Assembly (NCBI GenBank): GCA_963969595.1
Contig: OZ018409.1
Coordinates: 14,974,975-15,038,974, forward strand
DNA: 64,000 bases
Source of the DNA: Neckera pumila
Taxonomy: Eukaryota > Streptophyta > Bryopsida > Hypnales > Neckeraceae
Direction of reading: 5' to 3'
The stretch's first letter is position 1. Each line of letters begins with the position of its first letter. Under the pieces are notes generated by a model. That model was given only the letters and a program-made list of their open reading frames with translations, made no database searches and was not told the origin of the DNA. Shown in pieces: positions 35,122 to 48,110 of the stretch. The position numbers were made by a program, and so were the translations under genes.

Positions 35122-35863
35122 CCCCTAAAAGCTCAAAACGGCATTCGGGGGGCAGCAAAAAAAAACTTGCAATTTTTTTATTTTTTTATTTTTTTCTCTT
35201 ATAGATTACATTTTTTTCTATTTGGAAAGCTTTGATTAATTTCATTTAGATTTGTTATGAGAAAGTTATGGACAATCTTGTTTTTCAGGCACTTAGAGCA
35301 TCTTCCTGAAAAAAGTAACATGGATTCATTTCTGAATGCAATTTTTACAAATTTTCAGAAAAGAAGTTCCACAAGGTTTAGTTTTTTTGCTAGAACAATC
35401 TCATCATTGGGACTAGTGCTTTTTAATTCCCTTATAAAAGATGTTAATATTTTAGATTCTCCTTCTATCTCGTACCTACTTCTACTTAACAATTTTTTTA
35501 ACAATGAAAATTAATTTTTTTCGGATTTTTTTTTCCCAGATTCTCAACTCAATTCTTCACTATAAAGATTTAAAGCTCAAAATTTTGTAGTGCAAAATAT
35601 TTAAGTTAAAAATATTCAAAGTCATAAAATCTAGTCCCGCAATGTGTTGAAAATCTTGTTTTTTTCATTTTAAACGTTGATATCTTGCAATCCGTGCGGT
35701 CAAAAATTCTGAAATTTTTTCCACACATTCCCATACTAATTAGGTGTAAGATCCTACGGTTAGATGTGCAAAATAAACATTTTTTAATTTTTTTTACTCT
35801 TTGCTATAAAAATGGCAGTTTGGCGTGTTTTTTTGCAGAAAAATGGCTTTAGGCCTTTAGGGG
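35122..35863. mobile_element. TTAA element 6, internally deleted
   Basis: Starts CCCCTAAAAGCTCAAAACGG and ends GGCCTTTAGGGG. TTAA lies at 35118-35121 and 35864-35867. Compared with element 4, about 170 bp just inside the left end is missing, giving 742 bp. The head-to-tail junction with element 5 keeps one TTAA. Confidence 0.88.
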
Positions 35864-35867
35864 TTAA

Positions 35868-38160
35868 GAATTCATAATCAATTCAATATGGCTTTAAAAA
35901 TCGCAAAACAAGTCAGAGTTCCCCTTCCTCTTGGCAAAAATTAAAAAACATGATGGCATTTTACAAAATGACCAAATTGCATAATTATTTGCTTGCTCGG
36001 GCATCCACTATTCTCCGAATAACAGACTTTTTTGAAAGCTAAGACTTCATCATCGTGAAGCAAACGAGCTACATCAACGAATATCACCTCCATCTCAGCT
36101 CTTCCTACACTTACTCCGAAGGCAGACATGGCGATGGTTTACGGTCACGACTTCGGTGGAGGACTAGCAGCAGCAATTTTACGGTCATGCCAAGACTAAG
36201 TAGTTTTGATTCATGGGAATACAGATTGGTTGTGGGAGTTGAATGCACTACCTTCGTAGTGAAATCCAAATTTCAGACAGATTTCTTCTCCAGCCCAATT
36301 CCTACCATCTTTGAAGCTCAATCATCTGTTCTACTGCCCTTCCCTCACATTTTAGGTCAATGATAGTACATTAAAACTGGCAAAAACTGTTCACACCTCA
36401 CTGTTGAAATCCTGGAGGGCACTGAATCACACATCTCGTTTCAGGTAATCACGATAATCTCGCGTCTGTACGAGGCGTACTAGTCCATTTCATGAGGCAC
36501 CTCATGAGTCATGATTCTATCGGTGCATGAAGACGGCAGTTAGCAACTTAGCATAATGATTGTACTGAAGCAATCCTGCCAGACTCTAATTGTAAGAGTT
36601 CTAATTCAAGCCCTGTGAGAAAACTGTGGCATTTGAACAAGACAATCGATGGTGAAATATGATAGTAGCAGTTCCATAATACGTAGGGCTATTACTTTAC
36701 ACAAGTCGAGGGCTGCATTGATGCAGGTTCCTCGCTCGACGAGTTACGCTTCCAAGAGTATCTCAAGACAGGCACTATCTACAAAAATATTTGTACAGAG
36801 TCTCTTGCTCAATTCTGAATTTGCATACCGGCAGTCGGCAGGTGAAATCGATTGATATCGTAAACCAATTCCGATCCCTTTGCCGCCCTACCATGAAGAA
36901 AGCATTCGATCAGAAATTCATATTCGCGAAAAGAAGCTCCAATTCGTCGCCCTCCGTACTCGTACGAACCTAACATCCAATGCATTCACAGACGAGTCAG
37001 TAGAACTTCACCAAACCCATTAAACATGTTCCACACAAACTAATTTGCTATATTGAGTACTGCACTGCTCAATGACGAAGAATCAGACAAGTAGTCCGCT
37101 GCGTACAAAGAGATTAGGTAAAGCATCAACAAACTAAAATTCTCTCTCGAGTCATGTCTAAACCTTAGTAGCTTTGGACTGTTACTAATTCAGCGCTTCA
37201 TCGAACGATCCGCCCACATGCACTGTCATTGCATTTGCACAACTACATTTGGGGGGAGGGGGGTGGGGGTGGGTGGGTGGGTTAGCCACTACCAGGGCGT
37301 TGTTTTTATACTAAAGTTAAGTGTTGTACTCAGTGAGTAGAAGAATTTCATGAAGAATTTCATGAGGCTATATACCTTCTATACCCCCTCTATCTTGACT
37401 AAAATTATCTTGACTAAGATTATCTTCTCTTCCCCCTTCTATTTTGACTAAGATTATGGGGCAATGCCTTCACTTGGGAACAAATGTGAGAATAACATAG
37501 AGAACTTAGAAGCCCCCTTTGATTCTGGAACGTCTTCAACGTTTCAAGAGTTACAAACATGTTTTTTTTTAATGAAACATGGTTTGCGAGAGTAAACGTG
37601 GCTTCACAAACGTTGTTTCCCCCTGCAAATCCCAGTCGTATTGTATCCTAGACTCACATTAGAGCAGGTGGCATGGAAGTACACAGCATGCGCCACAGAT
37701 GTCACTCTCCGGAACTAAAACTCCTAACTATTGTCCAAGATCCATGGTTTCATTATCAGCTTGACTGATCTTACTGAATAAGAAAATAATTCAGAAAGAG
37801 AAGTCTTATTCAGTGAAGAACACTTCGTGCACTGGGTCCAAAATAAAAGAAAAATAGGGCAACAGTCACCTTATGACCTGCCAAACTACAAATCCGAGGC
37901 TCAATTTAGACTTCTTTGATACCTCTCAATTTGCTTCATTACTGATGACATAACCTCGCGAACTTAAACTCAACAAACACGACCACGACCACCACGGGAC
38001 GCAAACTTCCAGCAATATCAGTTATGTCATCAACAAATCGAACCCAAAACTAAACTAACAGACTTCAAACGGTACCACTAAATTGAACCCCGACACACAA
38101 CACACGAATGCCCTAATTAACACGTACTTAAGGAGGAAGCGATCGAGTCCGGCCGGATAG
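35868..38160. other. Intergenic DNA with weak coding signals
   Basis: Short frames on both strands at 36055-36363 and 35941-36129 have fair codon use but no domain. A GTAAGT donor-like site lies on the minus strand near 36115. A guanine run lies at 37251-37282. Between 37370 and 37460, TTGACTAA(A/G)ATTAT recurs three times. Nothing is firm enough to call a gene. Confidence 0.3.
37251..37282 (+). repeat. G-rich tract, potential G-quadruplex
   Basis: Seven or more runs of three to six guanines are separated by single A or T bases. Four-stranded folding is predicted from composition alone. The tract is isolated in AT-rich DNA. Confidence 0.7.
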
Positions 38161-38168
38161 CGCCATAC

Positions 38169-38611
38169 CTTGCCCAGCAGTTGCAGCATTTTGTTCAGCA
38201 CTTCGAGGCGATCGGTAGCGTACGCGCTTCCTGCCATAGGCTGCCGCTTCATGCGCTGCACTTCAGCTTCCACCAGCGCGGACTTCTGCGCATCATCAGC
38301 GTTTTTGACCGAGGGCACATTGTCCTTACCCTTGTTGCTGCTGCCTGGGCCGGCTCGCGACCCTGAGGACACTTCGGAATGAGCCAGCTTCACGAATCAA
38401 ATGCTGCAACACAGGGAAAACGTACCAATGCGGGTGGAGCTGCGGCAACAATGGCATGGGATTGATGGAAACGGCAAAAACGGAAGGCAGGGAGCGATCA
38501 TGGACTGATGAGAGGGCTCTGTGACGTGTCGCTTGAAAGCTGCTGTTGCTGCTGAGCAGGAGCGGGTGCCTTCGCGGGTCGGGCTGGGTCGGGCTCTGGC
38601 GCGGGTGCCAT
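38169..38611 (-). CDS. Unrecognised minus-strand gene candidate
   Basis: An ATG at 38611 starts a Pro/Ala/Gln-rich frame (PAPAQQQQQ) open to a TGA at 38498. A second frame covers about 38395-38169, charged and probably helical (VEAEVQRMKRQ, DRLEVLNKMLQLLGK), and ends at AAG|GTATGG, a good splice donor. An acceptor-like GTTTTCCCTGTGTTGCAG lies between them, but no donor and acceptor pair joins the frames cleanly. GC content is raised here against AT-rich surroundings. Downstream exons would lie below 38168 and were not identified. Probably the 5' part of a real host gene of unknown function. Confidence 0.4.
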
Positions 38612-38934
38612 GTAGAAGCTTCTGGTGGAATGGCACAATTGCGTCCAGAGAGTTCTATTTTGAACTGACGAACTGCGCCCAGATTATGGATGAATGTGCA
38701 GATGAAAGAGTGGATGGATGAATGAATGAATTGCTAAACTGTGAAGTCTCTCCCTAGTATCCAGGGATGTGTTCCTAGTATACATCTGCATCCAATTATG
38801 GTAACCCGTAAAAATCAATCATTTGCTAGACTTTAATTCCATCTAGAGCAAAAATTTGATAGTAAAACAGATTGGCTACATAATCAAAATTATATTCATA
38901 TTTGTCAATTTTACATGCTTTTAACCCCTAAAGG

Positions 38935-39849
38935 ATCAAACGCCGTTTTTGGCAACATAGTGATTTTGGGCAGCTCACTACCGACGGAAAATTCAATTTT
39001 TTTCTTTGAAAATTTCACACATTGTGTGCCCGAGGAGTAGCTTTAAGGCCCAACAATTTTCAAAACTTTTGACTACATACTTAAAAAGTGATTGGATGAT
39101 ATGTCATTTTGAACGGTCGGTAGGCATCTCAAATTTTTTCTAAAAAATCACTTTTCAAAAAAATAAAATCTGAAATTGGTTCTTTAGATTTATATATACA
39201 TGTAAAGCTTTGAATTATTCCATTCTGATTTATGAGTTGAAAATTATGAGGTGTTCAAGTTTGCGGGCAGTTATGGATTCCCTACTCTAAAATAAACTTT
39301 GAAGTCCTTTATTTAACTAAATTTTTAATATTTAAATAAATAAATAAAAACATAGGATGTATATTGTTTATTGCAGCATTACAGATGTTGGGATTGACAT
39401 TTTTCAATTCCATAATTAAATTCTTAACAATTTTGTGTTTTGAATCATTTTCTACTTCTTTCTACAACCTATTTTTTTTCCTATATGTTGTACAATTCCA
39501 AATGATTTGAAAATTTTCAAGCATGTAGCCAACTTGATTTAAAGAACAAATCCAAGGAGTAAACACCATTTTGGACATTTTTTCATTTAAATGTGACCTT
39601 TTGAAGTGCAGCTGCTTGGTTTTTTACAAGGCCCCCAAAAGGGTTTTTGTCAATTCAAATGCTAATATCTTGCAATCTACAAGGTGGAAAATTCTAAAAA
39701 ATTTTCTACATACTTTCAAACAAGTTTACAACAAGATCCTACGGTTACATGTGTCCAAAAATGTTTTTTTGGCTAAATTTTGGTACTTGTACTAGAAATT
39801 ACAGTTTTGGAGTGTTTTTGGTGAAAACATAGTCTCTGACCTTTAGGGG
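38935..39849. mobile_element. TTAA element 7 (second subfamily)
   Basis: Starts CCCCTAAAGGATCAAACGCC and ends GACCTTTAGGGG. TTAA lies at 38931-38934; the right copy is mutated to TTAC. Interior sequence matches element 12 (57597-58518) much better than elements 3 and 4, for example TTGCGGGCAGTTATGGA. Confidence 0.88.
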
Positions 39850-40705
39850 TTACATTCAAACCTTGGGCAGAAAGTAAGACCCATACCTTGCTTCAAGGAG
39901 ATTTTTTATTTTCCACTTTGATTCCCCCTATGCCAAAAAATGCCATTGAAGGGTGTAGGCACTTTATTCCCACCTTTGGAATAAAGTGTATGCAACCCGG
40001 TTTTAAGCGTTTTTGTCATATAACACTCCCAACGGGTGTCTATAATGTGCAATCCAGTTGTGCCTTCCAAGCAACGGATCTTAGTTGTATTTCTATATTG
40101 AAATTTTCTAATGGCAATGGCTAACCAAATCAAAACTAATTCGTACCTAATGCCAGATTTTGGATTTTGACAACCAAAACGTAGGGCCAATGTAGGCTAG
40201 TCAAGTGGAAAAGTTAAGTAGACCAAGTTATATGGCTGATTTTGCCCTTTCAACTAATAAAGAAACTTGAATTTGACCTAACTTTCTAGGAGATATCTGC
40301 GGATGAAGTTTGACACTAAAACTACTTTCTAAAACTTCATCCGTCAATTTCTAATGTTCTAACTATTGAAATTCACTTTTTAATTCTAGGGTTATTTTTT
40401 ATTTTTTATCTTCTACCTAAGTTCTGACTTTGATTTTCTTGGGTCAATTCTAATTGACTTTCATGTAATTCTATTCCAACTTTTGCTTAAAACTTCATTA
40501 ATTTCTACTATAATTTGTCCAATATTCTTTCAATTCTTGAGGTTAGATTAGTTTTGGAATCCTGAGAATATTTTTTTTAAAGATTCTACCCTTAATTTAT
40601 CCCTTGCTTATATTTTTGACCTAATTGATAAATTCTTAAACGTTTCTAACTACTTTGGATAGTTTTGGGTTTCACTTTTATTTCTAGGGTTAATTAATTT
40701 TATCT
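39850..40705. other. AT-rich intergenic DNA
   Basis: No gene is supported. Scattered phrases such as GTTCTGACTTTGA and TTCTAATTGACTTTC look like decayed repeats. Short frames of up to 94 codons at 39888-40190 have no recognisable content. Confidence 0.35.
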
Positions 40706-40709
40706 TTAA

Positions 40710-41574
40710 CCCCTAAAGGCCCAAGTATTCCCTCGAGGGACACTTGGGACTTCAGGCGAGCATGTTCAAACCTCATATTCAATATGATTTTTTCAAATTT
40801 TTTTGAGCGTGCAGTTTCTCATAAGCTTCGCGTGGATACAAATTTCGTCAAAATCCGACTTATTCTCAAGAAGTTATGAACATTTGAATAAAAATTTCAG
40901 TTTGTTCTACTACTGCCCCTCAGCAATCTGCCTTTGACTCCCGAGGGGCAGCTTTGGTGGCAAGAGAGGAGAGTTAGGCTATTGTTGCGCCTATTGGGAG
41001 GTCACTTTAGGCTTTAGGAGCTTCTAAAAGTTAGAGATTTTGAGATTTTTTATTTTTTTCTTCTTCCTGATTTTCAAGTATAAGTGCATCTTTCAATCCA
41101 CTGTTTAGATCCTCTATATCTAAAAATATGTGCTGGGAAAATTGATTAAAAAATGGCTTAGGGTATTATCAATTTTTGGGACATTGTGGCAAATTTTAAT
41201 TTTTTTGAATGTCTTACTTGTCTTGGAGTGCCTTGAAAATTGGCATGCAGATGCCTAACATGTTTTTTCATAAGGGAATTATTTAAAATCAAGGTCTGTT
41301 ATGGAAAAAATTCAGCAAACGGCGGTCAAAGGCATCTGAAATTTTTGGGCACAGTGAAAAAAGAAAAAGAAAAAGAAGACTTTGAATGCAAATATCTTTC
41401 AATCCATATGGTTGAACCTCATGAAATTTTTAGCACATATTCTCATACAATTTAACTAAAAAAATTTATGATTACATTTCTAAAAAAAAAATTTTGAAAA
41501 CTTTTTGATGAATGTTCTAGAAATGGTAATTTTGGGTGTTTTGTGAGTTAGAAAAGGCCCTGGGCCTTTAGGAA
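40710..41574. mobile_element. TTAA element 8
   Basis: Starts CCCCTAAAGGCCCAAG and ends GGGCCTTTAGGAA, two bases off the consensus. TTAA lies at 40706-40709 and 41575-41578. At 865 bp it is a diverged family member with poor matches to elements 3 and 4. Confidence 0.8.
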
Positions 41575-41578
41575 TTAA

Positions 41579-44500
41579 GGTTCTGCTTTTATCTTTCTAA
41601 AAAGGTAAAAAAATTCTCATTTTTGAATCTCTAGGTAAATATCTTTTACAGAAAATTTTGACCGTTCATTGGTTCATCAAAAATTCAAAATTATTCTGCA
41701 AACGATTATTTTACTTTTGACTTACTCTATCTTTTACCTTTATTTTTGTTTTGATCCAAATCCAAAGATTCTTTCAAGATTTTTTGGGATGATTCTCTAA
41801 GCTTTCATCCACTTCCTCTATTTTTCATCCAAAAATAAATTTTTGGTAATTTTCTTTAAGTGACAACGACAAATCTGACAAAGGGTCAAAATATCTTAGA
41901 GGGATGAAGATGATTATAGAGATTCTACTTGGATGATACATTCTCATTTTTTATAATTTAAATTAAAGCGTGGTTTGATGTAGGAGATTTGAAGGTTTAG
42001 GATCTTAACTTGGATTGCAATAGAAATATGTCACCAAAGTCGAAGCAATGTTGAATGTACTTACAAATAAGAGGATAGCATTTGCAACAATTAAATGTTA
42101 TTTTGCCCCATTTGCTTCTATGCATGATCTAGTAAATTTTTTAGAATTGTTAAATTATGGTTTCAAAATGTTATTGAATGCTTTTGTATATTATAATCAC
42201 ATTTTTTTTATGCCATTGATATTCTTGGAAGCTTCAAGATAATAAGGGTATAGAGATGATTTCTTGCATTGGTTTAAAAATGCACCAAGCTTGGACAATC
42301 CATTCTTCAAATGTCAACTATACTGGGTGGTACCCTTTCATCACAAAATAGTAAAGGGTCCAGTTTACAATTCTTCCTAGCATGGCTCCATGTGAGAGGC
42401 TTCTTGAGTCAAATCATATCAAATCGTCATTACCGAGTAGTTTAAATTTTGAAACTTTGGAAGCACAAACAAAAATTGTATTGGCCAATTTTACAATTTA
42501 TCCCATCACTTTTGATATATGAAGTATGGATCAAGTGGAGTCATGAGAATGTGACATATTTATTGTGAATGTTGGACAATTATTGTAATTTACTCCCTTA
42601 CAAAGTGCAAAATGAAACACCTATATACTTTGATATATTAGGTTAGTTTTACAATGCTTTGTAAGTCTTACATTTTGTAATTGAAAATGAAATAAATTCA
42701 ATTGTTATTTGACATTCAAATATTTTAGAGATTTGCATTTCTTATAATCAATTATTTGGAGATCAATATTCTTAACAAACCAAAATTGGACAAGTTGCCC
42801 TTTCCACAAGCAAAAATTTAGAGGAAAAAATAGGTCATGGACATTTTCGAGAAAGTTGTCAAATTTTTTGACTTTCATTGTTTTTTAGCCTTGCTTCCAT
42901 CGTCTTTAAAAGTAACAGATTTCCCTTTGGTATGACGAAGTGTACCATTTATGATAGAATTGGGGGGTAGTGACAAAGTCAACAACTCTGGACACTTCTG
43001 TGTATAATGCAGCTGACATATTCTTAGCGCAAGCGAAGGTGCACGATTCTACTATACAATTCCCAAAGATCTTTGTGACAATATAAAAAACTTCAAAACT
43101 GAGTTTAAATGCTAGCTCCATCTTTCTTCCTAGAAATGAGCCATTGCGCCTATTGCTCATTGCGTAGTAGATTGATCGAAACTGTACATTTTCAAACAAT
43201 TCAGTTTGGTTGAATTTTGAATAAGTAACCTCATAGACAGGTGGATCCTACCTCATTAGGCAAGAATATGTGGGACTACAATTCCAATAGAACTAATAGC
43301 ACAAAGTCTGCATCCAAACCATGGGATTTATGGTGCACATCCAATCGACTTTGAAATCTAAAGTGCGCATCCAATCCAAAGAACTATTAGCACAAAGTGG
43401 TTAGTCATATAATTTCAAAGTCATATAAATTTCAATGACACTGTTGAAATTATATTATTTTAAAAGTGCACCAACAAAAAGAGACAAAAATAAGCAAGAA
43501 AACTCATCATATAATTATCCAGGCGGGATTTCTCCTCCTTCATAAGACCACAACTGTGCAAGCAGCCTTCAAATGCATCCCAGTCACGTACTCACGTACT
43601 ATTGCCTTGCGTACTACTGCCTTTCGGATTGACGTGGATGAGATTGGAGTATATCGGCTTGTGCTTCCTTCTCTTCCTTCTGCATTCTGGTATACTCTTG
43701 CGGTACATATGTTCTCCAATTTTGGTTAGGTTTGTCATGGATGGTGCTTGTTCCTAATTGCATTGCATGTTTTCTAGCTAGCAAGTTAATTTTCTTTCTT
43801 TCAGTACAGTACATACGTGTACGTCCGGGTTTCAGCTTGCTTGCTCCCATTCACTACGATGGAGTACATATGTGACCACTAGTTAATATAACATATCTTC
43901 ATTGAATCATTGTTGTTTACACCCCACTTAGATCTGTCAACCTCCTCTCGATCAGGTGTGATTGGATTTTCCTTTCCCAAAGATATTTCTACATTTTCCT
44001 CAAGGGGATTTTGAACGACTTTGTAGATTGAAATAGTTAGAAAGTCTATTTGTTAAATTGGTTATAATTATTCCTCCAAGGCAAAAATGGTGACATATAT
44101 CTAGTTTCAGGCCCAAAAATAGGACAGATCAATATTGATTTTCTTTTCAATCCGCGTAGCCTAAATCGCACCAAAATTGTGAAATTCCGCTAGTTTAACG
44201 AAATTGATGTTTTAGAGGCTAGGCCCTGGAAACTGACAATATAAGTTGTGCCCATACGTATAACTTGTTTTGCAATTGTTTTGTTTGGATCAAGGCTAGT
44301 TGAAGTCCATAAAATGATTTCAAAATGAAGAAGCCTGGATCCCATGGTGGTGGAAGGCAACCAAAGCTGGAATGGGTGTCGAAGTTGGCATGGTTGTGGA
44401 GGCTATAGAGGTTGGTAAGGTTGGTGAGGCTGGCAGGGCTGCTAAGCATTCATTGTCCTAGTTCACTAGTTCCTTATTCATGAGTAGCTCACTCACATCT
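41579..44500. other. Long AT-rich intergenic stretch
   Basis: About 2.9 kb without a supportable gene or clear element. A few frames of 60-97 codons occur on both strands without domain content. This is probably old, decayed repeat DNA. Confidence 0.35.
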
Positions 44501-44507
44501 TCAAGTT

Positions 44508-45387
44508 TTGATCCTAAAAGTAGTTCCTCCATTAAAACTGGATAATGTCAACGATGATAGATTTACCAAATTTAAGGACAAGAAAGTCACTCTTTTCCAA
44601 ATTCAGCATTATAGAAGGCCGACAAACAAAAAATTTGTTTTTTGTTATCACTTTGGATTGCTGGAAGTCCACTATCCAGCTCCGTTAGATTTGACAAACA
44701 CCTTGATTGTGTTCAAAAAGGATAAATTGAGAAATGCAGCAAAATCTCCAAAAGAAGGAATAGAGAAATTTAAACCAGTTGGAAAGGTTATTATAGAAAT
44801 TTTTGATCAAACTTGCATAAAACCAAACATGAAGGAGGTGCTTGAGCCTTGAAGTCAATTTTGAATGCTACCAAAAGATTCTAATGCAAGATTTACTCGA
44901 CCTTCTAACAACAGAGAACACTCTATCATACTCCTCATCAAGAAACAATTGTTGGAAGTATGTATATGACTATCTGAATAAAATGCTTAGTGCATTTGCC
45001 GAACTTCCAGATACTAGCCATAAATGCAAGGAGTCATTAGAGAAAGTTTGATAGAAGTTGAGCCCATTTGCATTGCTAAGTGATGTGCTTCACTGGGAAA
45101 AGCTACCCAAGGTTATGTTCCAGATAGTGAAGCCAATGGCAAATAAGGCGGTGGAAGTGAAAGGTGTTAGCAAATCCCTGTATCTGGTCCCCCCCACTTT
45201 GTGGAAGCTGGTACCAAAGCGGAGCCTAGACGTTCTTGTTGTTGTTTTGAAGGATGTACCAATAGGCACTGTTATTTGGATCATCTTGATCTTTGTTGTA
45301 TTGCTTCTATATGTTGCCATCCAAAATACTACCTGTGGGATCGAAGGTGATGGCAACAACATCTGCTTTCTACTCGGCTTTCTATAA
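44508..45387 (+). pseudogene. Unidentified coding relic in three frames
   Basis: Three adjoining plus-strand frames (44508-44852, 44842-45051, 45058-45387) overlap or abut and give coherent, lysine-rich then Ser/Leu-rich protein sequence, as if one exon had suffered frameshifts near 44848 and 45052. Examples are YHFGLLEVHYPAPLDL, WKYVYDYLNKMLSAF and VLHWEKLPKVMF. I do not recognise the family; a transposon or host gene origin are both possible. Confidence 0.35.
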
Positions 45388-45389
45388 AC

Positions 45390-46660
45390 AATTTCTGCAA
45401 CAAGCCTTCAGAGTACTAGAGCAATTCTGGCATTGAAGGCAATTGTAAATATATTTGGCTAACAGCCTACGCAACCCACGATCTCTAAGCTTATGTGTTG
45501 TAACTTTGACTAAAGGAGCTAAAGTTGTGATCAGTCGGTGCATTCTTTCTATCAATCCCATAGATTTGGATTGTTTCTGCATGTAAGTATGCTCAATTCC
45601 AATTGTTTAGCCAATTCTCTTCTCAATTTTCTTGTATCTATGGATCAATATGCTTGTTCTTCACAGAAATTGAAGTGCCCATTGTGGTTTGTGTGAAGAC
45701 CATGCATCTGTGTAACTGAAAGCATGCTCAAATGAATTTTTTGCATGTTGCTTATTCTATTCTAAACTATATTGGATGGTCCTACCCTAAACCAATGCCC
45801 TTTATGCCCACGGCATCAACATTTTTTATCATGGCAAAGTAAGAACATCCGTATTTGGCATGAATGGAGGGATTGGAGGCTAAGAAGTTATTTGATAGAT
45901 GGGCTAGAGCTCCTCTCCAATATAGATTTAGATTACCGTTTAGGTGGACACTTGTAGTGTTGAAGTAATTGTCACAAGTGACAATACATGATTTGGTGGA
46001 TTTGAAGGTGCCAATTGTCTACGCATGTTTTTGTGATTTTTGCACTACAAAAAAATTCAATGTTTGAATCAGTAGGAAAACCAAAAAAGATTTGTTGATT
46101 TGAACAGCTGTTAGGACATTTTGATTTGGACAATAATCAACACTTTTATGTTGATTTTATTTTGGATTTGATCAAATTCAAAATATTACTATTCCATGTA
46201 GACTGCCACATAGGCATTATCTGCCACATAGTCAAATCTGCCACATCAGCAAATCTACTATGTAAGTAGGACCATAAATTTTTATTTTTATTTAAAATTA
46301 AAAAAATCATTTAAAAAAGAAATGAAATTTTTTTATTTAAAATTAAAAAAATTAAAATTTAATTTCAAAAAATTCAGCACTATATTCAAAACAATTCAAT
46401 ATATCTACACTAAATAGGGATATTAAAGGAACCCATACTAATTAATTGACATCTCACACTATATAAACATCTAGCTTTGTTGTACATCAATAATTAAGTG
46501 TATAGGAATTGTATATCATGTTTCAGACTTCTACTATTTTCAAGAATAAGCTTATTTAATTTTTTGGTCCCCTTAATATCCCTATTTAGTGTAGATATAA
46601 AACTTCAAGTATCACTTACCATGGTGTTAATAGAGATGAGAAGACAAGCCCTTTATACAA
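45390..46660. other. AT-rich intergenic DNA with one half-CACTA end
   Basis: A CACTACAAAAAAATTC end at 46043 resembles the element at 50123 but no partner terminus was found. The rest holds small AT-rich inverted words (GGATATTAAAGG near 46427 and AATATCCC near 46577) and no gene. Confidence 0.35.
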
Positions 46661-46723
46661 GTGGAGGGGTGGAAGGCAAAACAAACCATATGGGATAAGT
46701 AAATTAGGATGTGCAATAGTTAA

Positions 46724-47541
46724 TCTCTAATGACCCAAGGGCGGTGTTCTTTCAAAATGGGCCAAAACTGCCAATAACTTGAGCAATTGTTTTGCTCATT
46801 TTTTCTTAAAATCTGATATAATTTTTTTGACAAAATTCTATTAATTCGGACATTTTAGTCAATTAGGACGTATCAATTCAGACATTGCTCCCTTGTAGTG
46901 ATAGAATGTAACCATAGGATCTTGAATTTAAAATTGAAACTGAGCACTTCAAAAAATTTCAGATTATTTGACCACACGCTTTAGGAGATATTTAATTTTG
47001 AAGTTTTTCTTGGGTCAATGGAAATACAAGGCACCGCACTTTGAAGGAGCATACCTTTGTGAGAATATATTGAAATGATGCCTTTTTTGTGCTCAATGAA
47101 AGATAAAAGAGTTGAAAATGTAGATGTAAAATCTCATAAATTCCAAAAATTTTACAATTCATGGTCAAGCTTGCAATGCACGGTGGTCACTTAAATTTGA
47201 ATAGTGTTTGCAAGAGAAAAAAGAATGGGACACTTGTCTTCTCCTTGAACTCCTTAGATCTACCCTTTTTTAAGTATATCTACCCTTCATGAGGTGGACA
47301 AGAAGCACATTGGTTGGCTGACTTCTTAGCCCATATCCAAACCAAATACAAAAAAACGAGTTGTTTACTAAACTACACCACTTAACTTTGAAAAATTCCA
47401 CAAGGCGGAGTTTAACTTAGAATTTGATGAAACCACCGCCATTTAGAAATAAATTTAATTTTTAAAAAACTAAAAACTAAAAATGGGCAGCTCAAAAAAC
47501 ACGGACAGTGACCAAAAAATGGTCGATTGAGTCATTAGGGG
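46724..47541. mobile_element. TTAA element 9
   Basis: Starts TCTCTAATGACCCAAGG and ends AGTCATTAGGGG. TTAA lies at 46720-46723 and 47542-47545. At 818 bp it is diverged, and carries a truncated CACTA MITE at about 46822-46900. Confidence 0.8.
46822..46900. mobile_element. Truncated CACTA MITE (copy 4)
   Basis: The right 80 bp of the 171-bp family ends TGCTCCCTTGTAGTG and keeps GTCAATTAGGAC-type repeats. The left half is missing. It lies within TTAA element 9. Confidence 0.75.
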
Positions 47542-48020
47542 TTAAGTGCAAAAGGAAGAATTGTGGCAAAGGTAGAATTTCAGACCTCATTTTGGCATAG
47601 AAGAATAATTTTCTTACTAAACTTTTGAACTAAGAGAGGTGGAAAATCAAGCCAAATTTCATCTCTAAAAATCCGTTTGACATTTCAATCAAAAGTTATG
47701 GACAAATTTTAGAGAGGAAGCTTGAAATTGTCAAAGAAAATATCCATCCCAACTCCTCTCAGAAATCTGTCTATAACTTTTGATTGGAGGCTCAAAATCT
47801 CAAATGGATTTTTGGAGATGAAAGTTGGTTTGACTTCTTACCTTTTTTTAGTTCGATGTTTTTTGATAAAAGTTATTCTACTATGCCAAAATGAGGTCTA
47901 AAATTCTAATTTTAGGATGTTCAGTGGATTGCCAAATCAACTAAGCAAATTTTGCCAAAATCAATACAATTGTTGAATGCTATTTTTGTTAAGAAATGCA
48001 TTGGCCGGATCAATAAACAA

Positions 48021-48110
48021 AATTTGAATTTTTCACAATCAATAGAAACCAATTAAACCAATGTTAATTTGAATTTTTCACAATCAACAGAAACCAATTA
48101 AACCAATGTT
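48021..48110. repeat. 45-bp tandem duplication
   Basis: Two adjacent 45-bp units begin AATTTGAATTTTTCACAATC and differ at one position (T/C). A recent slippage or local duplication. Confidence 0.9.

Larger units (their letters stand above)
46661..47913. mobile_element. Foldback element interrupted by TTAA element 9
   Basis: Arms around GTAGAATTTCAGACCTCAT (near 47571) and ATGAGGTCTAAAATTCTA (near 47892) are inverted, as are AATCAAAAGTTATGGACAAA and its partner. The family is the same as 63246-63836. The left arm near 46661-46720 is cut off by TTAA element 9, so that insertion is younger. Confidence 0.6.

Noticed and set aside
38170..38721. Plus-strand frames opposite the 38-kb gene candidate
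   Set aside because: They mirror the minus-strand frame, which has the ATG, the splice donor and the better codon use.
46043..46140. CACTA element starting CACTACAAAAAAATTC
   Set aside because: No matching TAGTG end with a 3-bp target was found, so only a half-end is visible.
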